This document shows positions 1 to 5,968 of a DNA stretch of 6,323 nucleotides, piece after piece. Every line of letters starts with the position of its first letter. Position 1 is the stretch's first letter. The position numbers were made by a program, and so were the translations under genes. Source of the stretch: Rhodoferax sp. (GTDB taxonomy: Bacteria > Pseudomonadota > Gammaproteobacteria > Burkholderiales > Burkholderiaceae_C); contig JAJAZK010000352.1 in NCBI GenBank assembly GCA_026785765.1, positions 1 to 6,323 on the forward strand. Reading direction: 5' to 3'. The notes under the pieces are model-generated. The model ran no database searches and was not told where the DNA came from. It saw only the letters and a program-made list of their open reading frames with translations.

Positions 1-55
1 CACCTGTGGGGTCCCCAATGTTTCATCGACCCCGGCGCGGTGCCCACGGGAGGGC

Positions 56-742
56 TCAGCCCCAGGGGTGCTTGCAGCGTTGATATTCAAGCCGGTAAAC
101 GGCCTGGTTCCGATCTTGCAAAGGCACGGAGTGATCGGCCAATCGCTGCAGCAACTGGTCACAGCAGGCCTCCACGGCCTGCGCCGATATACCCTCGATC
201 ATCAGGATCCAGCGGGGAATGCCGGTTTCCTGGTTACGGGCCTTCTTCTCGGCTGTCTCGATTCGGCTGCCGCTGTCGTCGGCCCGGCACAGATGCACAC
301 CTACGATGCCGGGCGCATCGGCCAACGGGGGCAGGATCCGTTGGCGCAACAGCGTTGATGCCGTCTGCTGCGCAAAGGGCGGCAGGTCGAAGCGCAATGT
401 CAGCAGGTGACCCGCCTGGCCGACGCCTCCGCTGTACAGCACGCGGCAGATCGCTCGCGTCACATTGCGAAACGACACCACGACTTCCTGGGTCCACGGG
501 GTGGGCGCATTCAGGCGGTTGAGGTAGTCCTGGCCCGATAACACCTCGGGGCTGTCGGCCTCGTACAAGTTGAAATATTCGGGCGTGCCGCATTCGGCGA
601 TATAACGCCGACCACGCCGGAAACCCGGTATGCCGACCCGCTCTGGCATGTGTTCGTGGTTGTGCCAGGCATAGAAAGCGTCCTTGGCCTGCGGCAACAG
701 GTCATGCCAGATTGTCACGGCGCCATGTCCATACAGACTCAT
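56..742 (-). CDS. Duplicated ferredoxin-like (EthD / DUF4286-type dimeric alpha-beta barrel) protein, function unknown
   Basis: The protein has 228 residues and no signal peptide or membrane segment, so it is probably cytoplasmic. It reads as two ferredoxin-like halves: residues about 7-95 and about 110-220, each strand-helix-strand with a closing strand (the last near AVYRLEY, 214-220). The first half carries the motif WHNHEHMPER (26-35) followed by a GIPGFRRGRRY segment (37-47). This layout is typical of EthD/DUF4286-like dimeric alpha-beta barrels, a fold used by small enzymes acting on aromatic or polyketide-like molecules; the exact subfamily is my inference. I chose the ATG at 742 over the longer frame from 781 because AAGGAG lies 6 bases upstream and the conserved part starts there. 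It follows the IclR gene on the same strand with a 70-bp gap and may be co-transcribed with it. The His-rich WHNHEH motif could be catalytic or metal-binding, but this is unproven. Confidence 0.8.
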   Translation of the reverse strand: MSLYGHGAVTIWHDLLPQAKDAFYAWHNHEHMPERVGIPGFRRGRRYIAECGTPEYFNLYEADSPEVLSGQDYLNRLNAPTPWTQEVVVSFRNVTRAICRVLYSGGVGQAGHLLTLRFDLPPFAQQTASTLLRQRILPPLADAPGIVGVHLCRADDSGSRIETAEKKARNQETGIPRWILMIEGISAQAVEACCDQLLQRLADHSVPLQDRNQAVYRLEYQRCKHPWG

Positions 743-748
743 TGTTCT

Positions 749-754
749 CTCCTT
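749..754 (-). promoter_or_regulatory. Ribosome binding site that sets the start of the EthD-like gene
   Basis: On the minus strand AAGGAG is followed by six bases and the ATG at 742. It is a strong Shine-Dalgarno sequence. It argues against the 13-residue longer start at 781, which has no comparable site. Confidence 0.75.
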
Positions 755-812
755 GCGGAAAATACCGGGCCGTCGTAGCACGGCGCCGGGCGGCCGATGC
801 CGGGTCTGCGGG

Positions 813-1622
813 TCATCCCGATCCGGTCAACGGCAGGTTGTCGTGGGGCCAGACCAAGGCCAGCGTGCCGGCCGCCTGCTCCAGCAGCGCATGGAATTCC
901 GCGTCCCGTTCCGGCCCCATGCGCACCAGCGGTCCGGCGATGCTCATCGTGCCCAGCACCCGCTGGTCGTCATGGGCGAGCACGATCACAGCAAGCGCCT
1001 TGACGCCGGGTTCCGCTTCCTCGATCGCTACGCCGAAACCGCGCGTGCGACATGCGGCCAGATCACGCAACAGTGAATCTGCATCACGCAACGCGCGGGG
1101 ACCCACGAGCAATCCGGGTCTTCCGGGCTGTCCCAGACCCCCTTGCGTGGCCAATCGCACCGCGGTGACCTCGTCCAGCGTCGACAGCCAGATCTTGCCG
1201 TTGGCGGTGGTATGGGGGATGAGGCGGCCATTGAGCGTGGGCTGGTACATCAGGCCGGTCGGAGCACCTTGCGATGCAGCCAGCCAATGCAGTGCGTTGT
1301 CTTGCAGCACCGTGAGTCGCACCAGTTCGCGGCAACGTTTGGCGACCTCGTCCAGGATGGGCTGCGCGATACCCGGCAGACCCGTCGCGCGCAGGTACTG
1401 CTGACCGAGCAACGCCAGCTTGAGTGTGAGACGGTAGCGCTCCGTGTCCAGGTCCTGTTCGATCCAGCCGAGCGATTGCAGTTCGGCGAGTAACCGGTGC
1501 ACTGCCCCTTTTGGCAGGTCCAGCGCGGCGGCGATGTCCGACAGGCGGCGCCACTGGGAGTCGACTGACAGCCGCTCAAGCACTTCCAGGCAGCGGTTGA
1601 GTACGCCCTTGACGAGTCTCAT
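813..1622 (-). CDS. IclR-family transcriptional regulator
   Basis: The 269-residue protein has the IclR two-domain plan and usual length. The N-terminal winged helix-turn-helix covers about residues 5-65, with the helix-turn-helix at 27-54 (LSDIAAALDLP, then KGAVHRLLAELQSLGWI). The C-terminal effector-binding domain covers about 80-260. It shows the family landmarks TTANGKIWLS (138-147, matching the usual TA.GKA.LA), GFGVAIEEAEPGV (195-207) and GTMSIAGPLVRM (224-235). IclR proteins bind small organic acids or aromatics and control the neighbouring catabolic operon, often the divergent one. Here the gene is divergent from the cupin-ABC-aldolase operon, with a perfect inverted repeat between them. 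It is probably the local regulator and may control itself. The ATG at 1622 has no clear Shine-Dalgarno sequence, but it sits the expected distance before the helix-turn-helix. The ligand cannot be inferred. Confidence 0.95.
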   Translation of the reverse strand: MRLVKGVLNRCLEVLERLSVDSQWRRLSDIAAALDLPKGAVHRLLAELQSLGWIEQDLDTERYRLTLKLALLGQQYLRATGLPGIAQPILDEVAKRCRELVRLTVLQDNALHWLAASQGAPTGLMYQPTLNGRLIPHTTANGKIWLSTLDEVTAVRLATQGGLGQPGRPGLLVGPRALRDADSLLRDLAACRTRGFGVAIEEAEPGVKALAVIVLAHDDQRVLGTMSIAGPLVRMGPERDAEFHALLEQAAGTLALVWPHDNLPLTGSG

Positions 1623-1692
1623 GGCAGGGTGATCGGTGACGGCGGAGCAGACATCAGTGGCTCAGTGCGACGAGAAAAGCCATACGCGAACA

Positions 1693-1698
1693 ATTGTA
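1693..1698 (-). promoter_or_regulatory. Possible -10 element for the iclR-type gene
   Basis: On the minus strand the hexamer is TACAAT, one mismatch from the sigma-70 -10 consensus, about 70 bases before the regulator start. No good -35 is seen at 16-18 bp spacing. It overlaps the left end of the inverted repeat by two bases, which would fit autoregulation. This is a consensus match by eye only. Confidence 0.3.
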
Positions 1699-1717
1699 AT
1701 GGAACATTGTTCCATTA
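1697..1717. promoter_or_regulatory. Perfect 10-1-10 inverted repeat, candidate IclR operator
   Basis: The left arm TAATGGAACA (1697-1706) and right arm TGTTCCATTA (1708-1717) are exact reverse complements around one central T. The core TGGAACATTGTTCCA has the shape of known IclR-family operators, which are short palindromes with a TGGAA/TTCCA-like edge. It is the only such site I found in the window. It lies 29 bases before the cupin start and about 75 bases before the divergent regulator start. It partly overlaps the candidate promoter elements of both directions. Binding by the adjacent IclR protein is inferred. Confidence 0.75.
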
Positions 1718-1720
1718 ATG

Positions 1721-1729
1721 TGCTAACAT
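1721..1729 (+). promoter_or_regulatory. Possible extended -10 promoter element for the cupin-ABC-aldolase operon
   Basis: The string TGCTAACAT reads as an extended -10 (TG-N-TAACAT). It sits just downstream of the inverted repeat, so a protein on the repeat would cover the -35 region. No strong -35 is visible, which is tolerable with an extended -10. A start near 1735 would leave a very short leader, with GAGGA (1736-1740) almost at the 5' end, so the true start could be further upstream. Confidence 0.35.
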
Positions 1730-1746
1730 AAATTCGAGGATCGCCT

Positions 1747-2199
1747 ATGCAAGCCGACACCATGCCGAACTACCCGGGCCCGCTGCGCCTAGACGCAGCA
1801 CGTTCGTTGTTTGGCATGGTTGCGCTGTCCGATGCGGCCTTCACCCGCGACGGCCCGCGTGCCGACGTCGAATACCGCGATCTCGGTCTGGCGGTCAGCA
1901 CCCAGTGGCGGATCGGGGAGCGGCATATCCGGGCCATCACCCCGTTCGACAAGGAAACCGGTTGGCATTGGCACGACATGACCGGCCACTTCAACTATGT
2001 GCTGCGAGGCTGGATCCGCTTTCGGGTTGCCGGCATCGACAGCGACGTCACGGTTCACGCCGGTGCATGCTTGTCGCAGCCTGGCGGTGTTCCGCATAAT
2101 GTGGTCGGTCGTTCGGATGACCTGGAGCTGATCGAAATCAACATGCCGGCGGTGTTCGGCACCCAAGACCTCGATAGCCATTCACTGGACCGCGCATGA
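1747..2199 (+). CDS. Small single-domain cupin protein, possible metal-dependent enzyme
   Basis: This is a 150-residue cytoplasmic protein with one cupin barrel at about residues 45-135. Cupin motif 1 is seen as G72-W-H74-W-H76, then four residues to H81, then six residues to G88. The spacing matches the family motif HxH-x4-E-x6-G exactly, but with His in place of Glu. Motif 2 is G106, then P112-G-G-V-P-H117. H74, H76 and H117 are the expected metal ligands, and H81 could be a fourth. Small cupins of this type include dioxygenases, decarboxylases, isomerases and non-enzymatic binding proteins; the sequence does not say which. GAGGA (1736-1740) lies 6 bases before the ATG at 1747, supporting this start over the internal ATG at residue 6. 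It is the first gene after the palindromic operator, 55 bp before the ABC permease, and is probably the first gene of the operon. Confidence 0.85.
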   Translation: MQADTMPNYPGPLRLDAARSLFGMVALSDAAFTRDGPRADVEYRDLGLAVSTQWRIGERHIRAITPFDKETGWHWHDMTGHFNYVLRGWIRFRVAGIDSDVTVHAGACLSQPGGVPHNVVGRSDDLELIEINMPAVFGTQDLDSHSLDRA

Positions 2200-2254
2200 G
2201 CCGCAGCGCCGTTCCCAGGGGAGACCCCGCCGAGCGCGGCACGGAAGGGCCCCA

Positions 2255-3082
2255 GTGACCGACGGACCTGCCCGGATCCCGGCGGCACCGGTCCACAACG
2301 CGTTCACCCGTTGGTTGCGCAAGCGCATGGGCGCTATGCTGCTGGCCCTTGGCCTGCTGCTTCTATGGGAGGTGGCGGTGCGGGTGCTTGGCGTGAAGGA
2401 ATACCTGCTGCCACCGCCGACCAGGATCTGGACAGAGTTCACCAAGCGCATGCCGGTTGTGATGGATGGCGCCTGGATCACCACGCAGGAAATCCTGGGT
2501 GGCTACCTGCTGGCGGTAGTGGTGAGCATTCCGTTTGCACTGGCCGTCACCTACTCGCGGTTCATGGAGAACGCGGTCTACCCCGTAGTGGTGTTCCTGC
2601 AGATCGTGCCCAAGATCGCGATTGCACCGTTGTTCATCATCTGGTTCGGCTTCGGCTATACGCCCAAGTTGCTGATCGTGTTTTTGCTGTCGTTTTTCCC
2701 GATCGTGGTCTCCAGCATCGCCGGCTTCAAGGCGGTGGATCCAGAGATCACCGACTTCGCCCGTACCACCGGCGCCAACGGCTGGAAGTTGTTCGCCAAG
2801 ATCCGGTTGCCGCAGGCCTTGCCCGATATCTTCATCGGCCTGAAGGTAGGCGCGGCCCTGTCGGCCACGGCGGCCATCGTGGCCGAGTTCGTCGCCTCCG
2901 ACCGCGGGCTGGGTTACCTGCTGCTGCAGTACAACGGCAACCTCGACACGCCGATGGTGTTTGCGGTGATCTTTGTGCTCAGCTTCATTGGCCTGGCGGT
3001 GTACTACACCGTCGAGTTCATTGAACGCATCACGATCCCCTGGCATACGTCGCAGCACGAGGCACATACGACATCACAGTGA
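2255..3082 (+). CDS. ABC transporter permease, SsuC/TauC-like (BPD_transp_1)
   Basis: This is a 275-residue inner-membrane protein. Hydrophobic segments lie at about 27-44, 80-101, 107-130, 137-157, 199-217 and 235-256, the usual six-helix plan of nitrate/sulfonate/taurine-type permeases. The segment LLPPPTRIW (51-59) matches the conserved LPxPxxIW after the first helix in this family. The cytoplasmic EAA-type coupling loop is at 168-190 (ARTTGANGW, then KLFAKIRLPQALP), with the conserved G173 and the I-x-LP ending. It forms the channel for substrate delivered by the binding protein encoded next and is driven by the ATPase at 4078-4923. The start is GTG at 2255, with GGAAG (2243-2247) upstream; the next in-frame ATG (residue 25) directly precedes the first helix and is a weaker alternative. 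A small GGGG-AGA-CCCC hairpin (2218-2228) lies in the gap after the cupin gene. Confidence 0.93.
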   Translation: MTDGPARIPAAPVHNAFTRWLRKRMGAMLLALGLLLLWEVAVRVLGVKEYLLPPPTRIWTEFTKRMPVVMDGAWITTQEILGGYLLAVVVSIPFALAVTYSRFMENAVYPVVVFLQIVPKIAIAPLFIIWFGFGYTPKLLIVFLLSFFPIVVSSIAGFKAVDPEITDFARTTGANGWKLFAKIRLPQALPDIFIGLKVGAALSATAAIVAEFVASDRGLGYLLLQYNGNLDTPMVFAVIFVLSFIGLAVYYTVEFIERITIPWHTSQHEAHTTSQ

Positions 3083-3115
3083 GATTTTTTTGGGCAAACT
3101 AACAAGGAGACTTTC

Positions 3116-4081
3116 ATGCGTATCTTCAAACTGATCCTTGCCGCCGCATTAGCGGTGTCCGCAACCGTGGCCTCGGCCCAGGAGGCGGTGTCGTTACGGC
3201 TGAACTGGTATCTTGGAGGGCTGCACGTGCCTTTCTATTACGGCAAGGAAATGGGCTACTTCAAGCAGGAGGGCATCGATCTGACTATCAACGAAGGCCG
3301 CGGTTCCGGCAACACGGTGCAGGTCGTCGCGGCCGGATCCGACACCTTCGGCATGGCCGACTCGTCCAGCCTGATCACGACCGCGTCCAAGGGAGCCGAC
3401 GTCAAGTCGGTGATGTCGCTGCTCAACTCCACCGGGTTCGCCGTCATCTCGCTGGCTTCGGCCGGCATCAAGACACCGAAGGATCTCGAGGGCAAGTCGT
3501 TTGCAGTCTCGCCCGGCGACCCGCTGGGCCAGTTGTTCCGCGCACTGGCGGCACACAACAAGCTGGACATGGACAAGATCCGCTTCGTGCAGGTCGATCC
3601 GGCGGCCAAGGTGGTGGCGGTGCTCGAGAAAAAAGTCGACGCCTTGCTCGGTGGCGCCGACGACCAGTTTTTCCTGATCAAGTACAAAGGCCAGGAGCCG
3701 GCGGCTCTGCGGTACGCCGACCATGGCGCCAACATCGTCGGCATGACCATCCTGACCACCGGCAACACGATCAAGAACAGGCCCGATCTGGTGCGCCGCT
3801 TTGTCAAGGCATCGGTCCGTTCCTGGGAAGAGGCCAGGAAGAACCCGAATGCTGCCGTCGACACCGCGATGAAGGTCAAGCCCGATCTGAACCGGCAGTC
3901 CACGATGGACCAGATGATGGTCGACTTCGATTTGCTCGACTCGCCCAACTCCAGGGGCAAGATCGGCATGGGTGCCAAGGCCGACTGGGACCAGACGATT
4001 TCGCTGCTCAAGCAGTATCGTGAACTGTCCACCAACGAACCCTGGACGACCTTCCACACGAACGACTTCCTGCCCAAGTGA
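3116..4081 (+). CDS. ABC transporter periplasmic substrate-binding protein, NMT1/THI5-like (SsuA/TauA superfamily)
   Basis: The 321-residue precursor begins with a Sec signal peptide: basic RIFK, a hydrophobic stretch 6-19, and a likely cleavage after ASA at residue 21. The mature protein has hallmarks of the NMT1/THI5-like family: LRLNWYLGGLHVPFYYGKE (27-45), GYF (47-49), GRGSGNTVQVVAAG (61-74), FGMAD (78-82), and the hinge and second lobe around 120-230 (TPKDLEGK, then AVSPGD, then GGADDQ). Family members bind sulfonates, taurine, nitrate, pyrimidine precursors, riboflavin or aromatic acids. The ligand here is not assignable; WY at 31-32 suggests an aromatic pocket wall, which is speculation. 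AAGGAGA (3104-3110) lies just before the ATG at 3116. The gene is 33 bp after the permease, and its TGA overlaps the GTG of the ATPase gene. The strong Shine-Dalgarno fits the high amounts usually needed for binding proteins. Confidence 0.95.
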   Translation: MRIFKLILAAALAVSATVASAQEAVSLRLNWYLGGLHVPFYYGKEMGYFKQEGIDLTINEGRGSGNTVQVVAAGSDTFGMADSSSLITTASKGADVKSVMSLLNSTGFAVISLASAGIKTPKDLEGKSFAVSPGDPLGQLFRALAAHNKLDMDKIRFVQVDPAAKVVAVLEKKVDALLGGADDQFFLIKYKGQEPAALRYADHGANIVGMTILTTGNTIKNRPDLVRRFVKASVRSWEEARKNPNAAVDTAMKVKPDLNRQSTMDQMMVDFDLLDSPNSRGKIGMGAKADWDQTISLLKQYRELSTNEPWTTFHTNDFLPK

Positions 4082-4923
4082 GGTCGCCGCAGGGGTCTGC
4101 TTCGGCCAGCGGGCGCGGCCTGTCCGGCGTCGGACAGCCCCACGGGGACAGTGCGGCGCATATCGACATCCGCGATCTGCGTCACGCCTTCGTGCGTGAC
4201 GGCATGGTCACCCATGCACTCGACGGCATGGACCTGGAGGTGCGTAGTGGCGAGCTGGTGTCGGTGGTGGGGCCGTCGGGCTGCGGCAAGAGCACCATGC
4301 TGCGTATCGTGGCGGGGCTGTTGCCGTTCACCTCCGGTCTCGTGCAGGTCGGCGGCAAAACGGTCTCTGGTCCCCAGACCGACCTGGGTATCGTGTTCCA
4401 GAATCCGGTATTGCTGGATTGGCGCAACGTGTTGGACAACGTGCTGATACAGCTCGAGCTGCGTGGCCTGGATGCTAACCAATACCGCGACAAGGCCAGG
4501 CAGTTGCTGGCCGACGTAGGCCTGGCCGATTTTCACGACCGCAGGCCGCGCGAGTTGTCGGGCGGCATGCGCCAGCGGGTAGCGATCGTGCGGGCACTGA
4601 TCCACGATCCCACGCTGCTGATGATGGACGAGCCCTTTGGCGCGCTCGATGCCCTGACCCGCGAACAGATGCGCATCGACCTGGAGAAACTGTGGCTGCA
4701 GCAGCGCCACACCCTCATTTTTGTGACCCACGGCATCTCCGAGGCCGTGGCGCTGGCGGATCGGGTGGTGGTGATGACGCCGCGCCCCGGCCGCATCGAG
4801 AAGATCATCCCTGTCGACCTGCCGCGTCCGCGCAACAAGGCGGTGGTCACTAGCAGCCGATTCATCGCATATTGCGACGAAATCACCGAGTGCTTCATGC
4901 GCAATGGCGTAATCCGGTATTGA
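4078..4923 (+). CDS. ABC transporter ATP-binding protein, SsuB/TauB-like
   Basis: This 281-residue cytoplasmic ATPase powers the importer. All nucleotide-binding elements are visible: Walker A GPSGCGKST (65-73), Q-loop Q108 in VFQNP, signature LSGGMRQR (160-167), Walker B LLMMDEP (180-186) with D184 and E185, D-loop GALD (188-191), and switch histidine H218. After the switch histidine the usual THD reads THG, a small departure. The conserved fold starts near residue 28 (HIDIRDLRHAF). The first 27 residues are Gly/Ser/Ala-rich and not part of the fold. The GTG start at 4078 overlaps the stop of the binding-protein gene in a GTGA, which suggests translational coupling. No good Shine-Dalgarno and no better in-frame start before the conserved region were found. 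The C-terminal tail after about 235 matches the regulatory tail of SsuB/TauB-type ATPases in length. Confidence 0.93.
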   Translation: MRSPQGSASASGRGLSGVGQPHGDSAAHIDIRDLRHAFVRDGMVTHALDGMDLEVRSGELVSVVGPSGCGKSTMLRIVAGLLPFTSGLVQVGGKTVSGPQTDLGIVFQNPVLLDWRNVLDNVLIQLELRGLDANQYRDKARQLLADVGLADFHDRRPRELSGGMRQRVAIVRALIHDPTLLMMDEPFGALDALTREQMRIDLEKLWLQQRHTLIFVTHGISEAVALADRVVVMTPRPGRIEKIIPVDLPRPRNKAVVTSSRFIAYCDEITECFMRNGVIRY

Positions 4924-4928
4924 AAACT

Positions 4929-4962
4929 GGCGGCCGCATGCCTGAGCACGGCGCGGCCTGCC
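4929..4962 (+). other. GC-rich intercistronic RNA hairpin without T-tract
   Basis: Six bases after the ATPase stop codon, three nested helices stack. GGC 4929-4931 pairs with GCC 4960-4962. GGCCGC 4932-4937 pairs with GCGGCC 4953-4958, with T4959 bulged. GCC 4940-4942 pairs with GGC 4950-4952 around a 7-base loop. That makes 12 base pairs, all G-C. No run of T follows, so it is not a canonical intrinsic terminator. The Shine-Dalgarno of the next gene starts 9 bases downstream. It may protect or process the operon mRNA, or tune expression of the last gene. Function is inferred from pairing only. Confidence 0.45.
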
Positions 4963-4983
4963 GCCCAGCAGGGAGATGCAACC

Positions 4984-5916
4984 ATGACCCACTTGAACCG
5001 TCCCTTCACCGGCGTCATCGCTGCCCCGATGTTGCCGATGATCGAAGGTGGCGAGATCGACTGGCAGACACTGGAGCGCTATATCGACTGGATTGCTGCC
5101 CAGGCGCCCGCAGGCATAGTGATGAACGTCGATGCGTCGGAGGTGATCGCACTCGACGATGACGAACAGATGCAGGTCATTCGTACCTGCACGCGTGTCG
5201 TCGATGGCCGCGTCCCGCTGTTGTCGGGTGTGGTCGCGGGTTCAACGCGTGCAGCGGCAGCCAAGGCGGTGCAACTGCGCGAGGCCGGAGCCGAGGGCCT
5301 GACGGTGTTTCCGCCGTTTCCCACGTTCAGTGGCGCACCGGTGCCCGGAGAGATGATCGTGCGCTATCACCGCGCGATCGCCCAGGCGGCCGAATTGCCG
5401 ATCATCTGCTTTCAGTTTCCCAAGGGCTGGGGGCCGGACTACACGCCCGAGATTCTGCAGGCCATGGCCGAGATCCCGCAACTGGTGGCAATCAAGGAAG
5501 CCAGCTTCGATGTCGGCCAGACCCTGCAGACAATCGAGGTGGCGCGTGGTTTGCCGCGGTCGATTGGCGTCCTCACCGGCAGCGACACCTTCATCTTCGA
5601 GGCCATGGTCATGGGGTGCAACGGTGCCTTGATCGGGTTTGCCGGCACCGCAACCCGCGAGTTGGTGGCCATGCACCATGCGGTGCATGTCGGCGACCTG
5701 GCCGCCGGCCGTGCCATCTGGGACATCCTGGGTCCGATTGCCCGCTATTGCTGGCGCCTGCCGATCCGCGACTTCCGTCCGCGCATGAAGGAGGTGCTGC
5801 GGCTGCAAGGGCTGTTCCCGTCAGCCGCCTGCCGGGAGCCCCAATTGGGCATCGACGCAGCGGAGCAGCGCGAGATTGCGCGCCTGTGCCGGGCACAAGG
5901 GTTGATTGCGAAATGA
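4984..5916 (+). CDS. DapA-superfamily (dihydrodipicolinate synthase-like) lyase/aldolase with altered active site
   Basis: This 310-residue protein forms a DapA/NAL-type TIM barrel and is of the usual length. The Schiff-base lysine is K171, in LVAIKEAS (168-174). Other barrel landmarks are FTGVIAAPMLPM (8-19), AGAEGLTVFPP (101-111), GVLTGSD (195-201) and GALIGFAG (214-221). Family enzymes make or break C-C bonds of 2-oxo acids through a lysine Schiff base. Several core residues differ. The GTTGE-type pyruvate-carboxylate loop reads V49-D-A-S-E53. The catalytic tyrosine of the YNxP motif is F143 (CFQFP). The following SRTG arginine is absent (KGWG). True dihydrodipicolinate synthase activity is therefore unlikely, as is standard pyruvate aldolase activity. 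GGGAG (4971-4975) precedes the ATG at 4984. It is the last gene of the operon, 60 bp after the ATPase, which suggests it acts on the imported compound. The reaction is unknown. Confidence 0.88.
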   Translation: MTHLNRPFTGVIAAPMLPMIEGGEIDWQTLERYIDWIAAQAPAGIVMNVDASEVIALDDDEQMQVIRTCTRVVDGRVPLLSGVVAGSTRAAAAKAVQLREAGAEGLTVFPPFPTFSGAPVPGEMIVRYHRAIAQAAELPIICFQFPKGWGPDYTPEILQAMAEIPQLVAIKEASFDVGQTLQTIEVARGLPRSIGVLTGSDTFIFEAMVMGCNGALIGFAGTATRELVAMHHAVHVGDLAAGRAIWDILGPIARYCWRLPIRDFRPRMKEVLRLQGLFPSAACREPQLGIDAAEQREIARLCRAQGLIAK

Positions 5917-5968
5917 CGACCCGGCGCGTATGCATTTCAATCGCCACATTCAACCCTCATAAAGAGCT

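Noticed and set aside
7..17. Inverted repeat TGGGG-T-CCCCA near the left edge, considered as terminator.
   Set aside because: A one-base centre cannot form a hairpin loop and no T-tract follows on either strand.
1..26. Possible start of a further minus-strand gene (ATG at 26 reading MKHWGPHR to the window edge).
   Set aside because: Only eight codons are visible, the upstream GGGG is a weak ribosome site, and no family can be recognised.
40..522. Plus-strand open frame opposite the EthD-like gene.
   Set aside because: The product is Arg/Pro/Ser-rich with no recognisable motif, and the opposite strand carries a coherent protein with a strong ribosome site.
769..784. Five-pair stem GCCGT/ACGGC with six-base loop between the IclR and EthD-like genes.
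   Set aside because: The stem is short and the T-rich stretch is separated from it by CCGG, so a terminator or attenuator is not supported.
3085..3091. Run of seven T after the permease stop, considered as an intrinsic terminator.
   Set aside because: No convincing GC stem directly precedes it, and a strong ribosome site and the binding-protein gene follow within 25 bases in the same operon.
2255..4923. Naming the transporter ssuABC or tauABC (sulfonate or taurine uptake).
   Set aside because: Only superfamily similarity is visible. No SsuD/SsuE monooxygenase or TauD dioxygenase gene is present, and the ligand-binding residues do not identify the substrate.
3256..4992. Long open frame of 578 codons on the minus strand across the binding-protein and ATPase genes.
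   Set aside because: It is antisense to two genes with clear family motifs, has no domain signature, and long antisense frames are expected in GC-rich DNA with this codon bias.
4984..5916. Naming the last gene dapA (lysine biosynthesis).
   Set aside because: The catalytic Tyr, the Thr-Thr pair and the SRTG arginine are all replaced, and the gene sits in a transport operon rather than with lysine genes.
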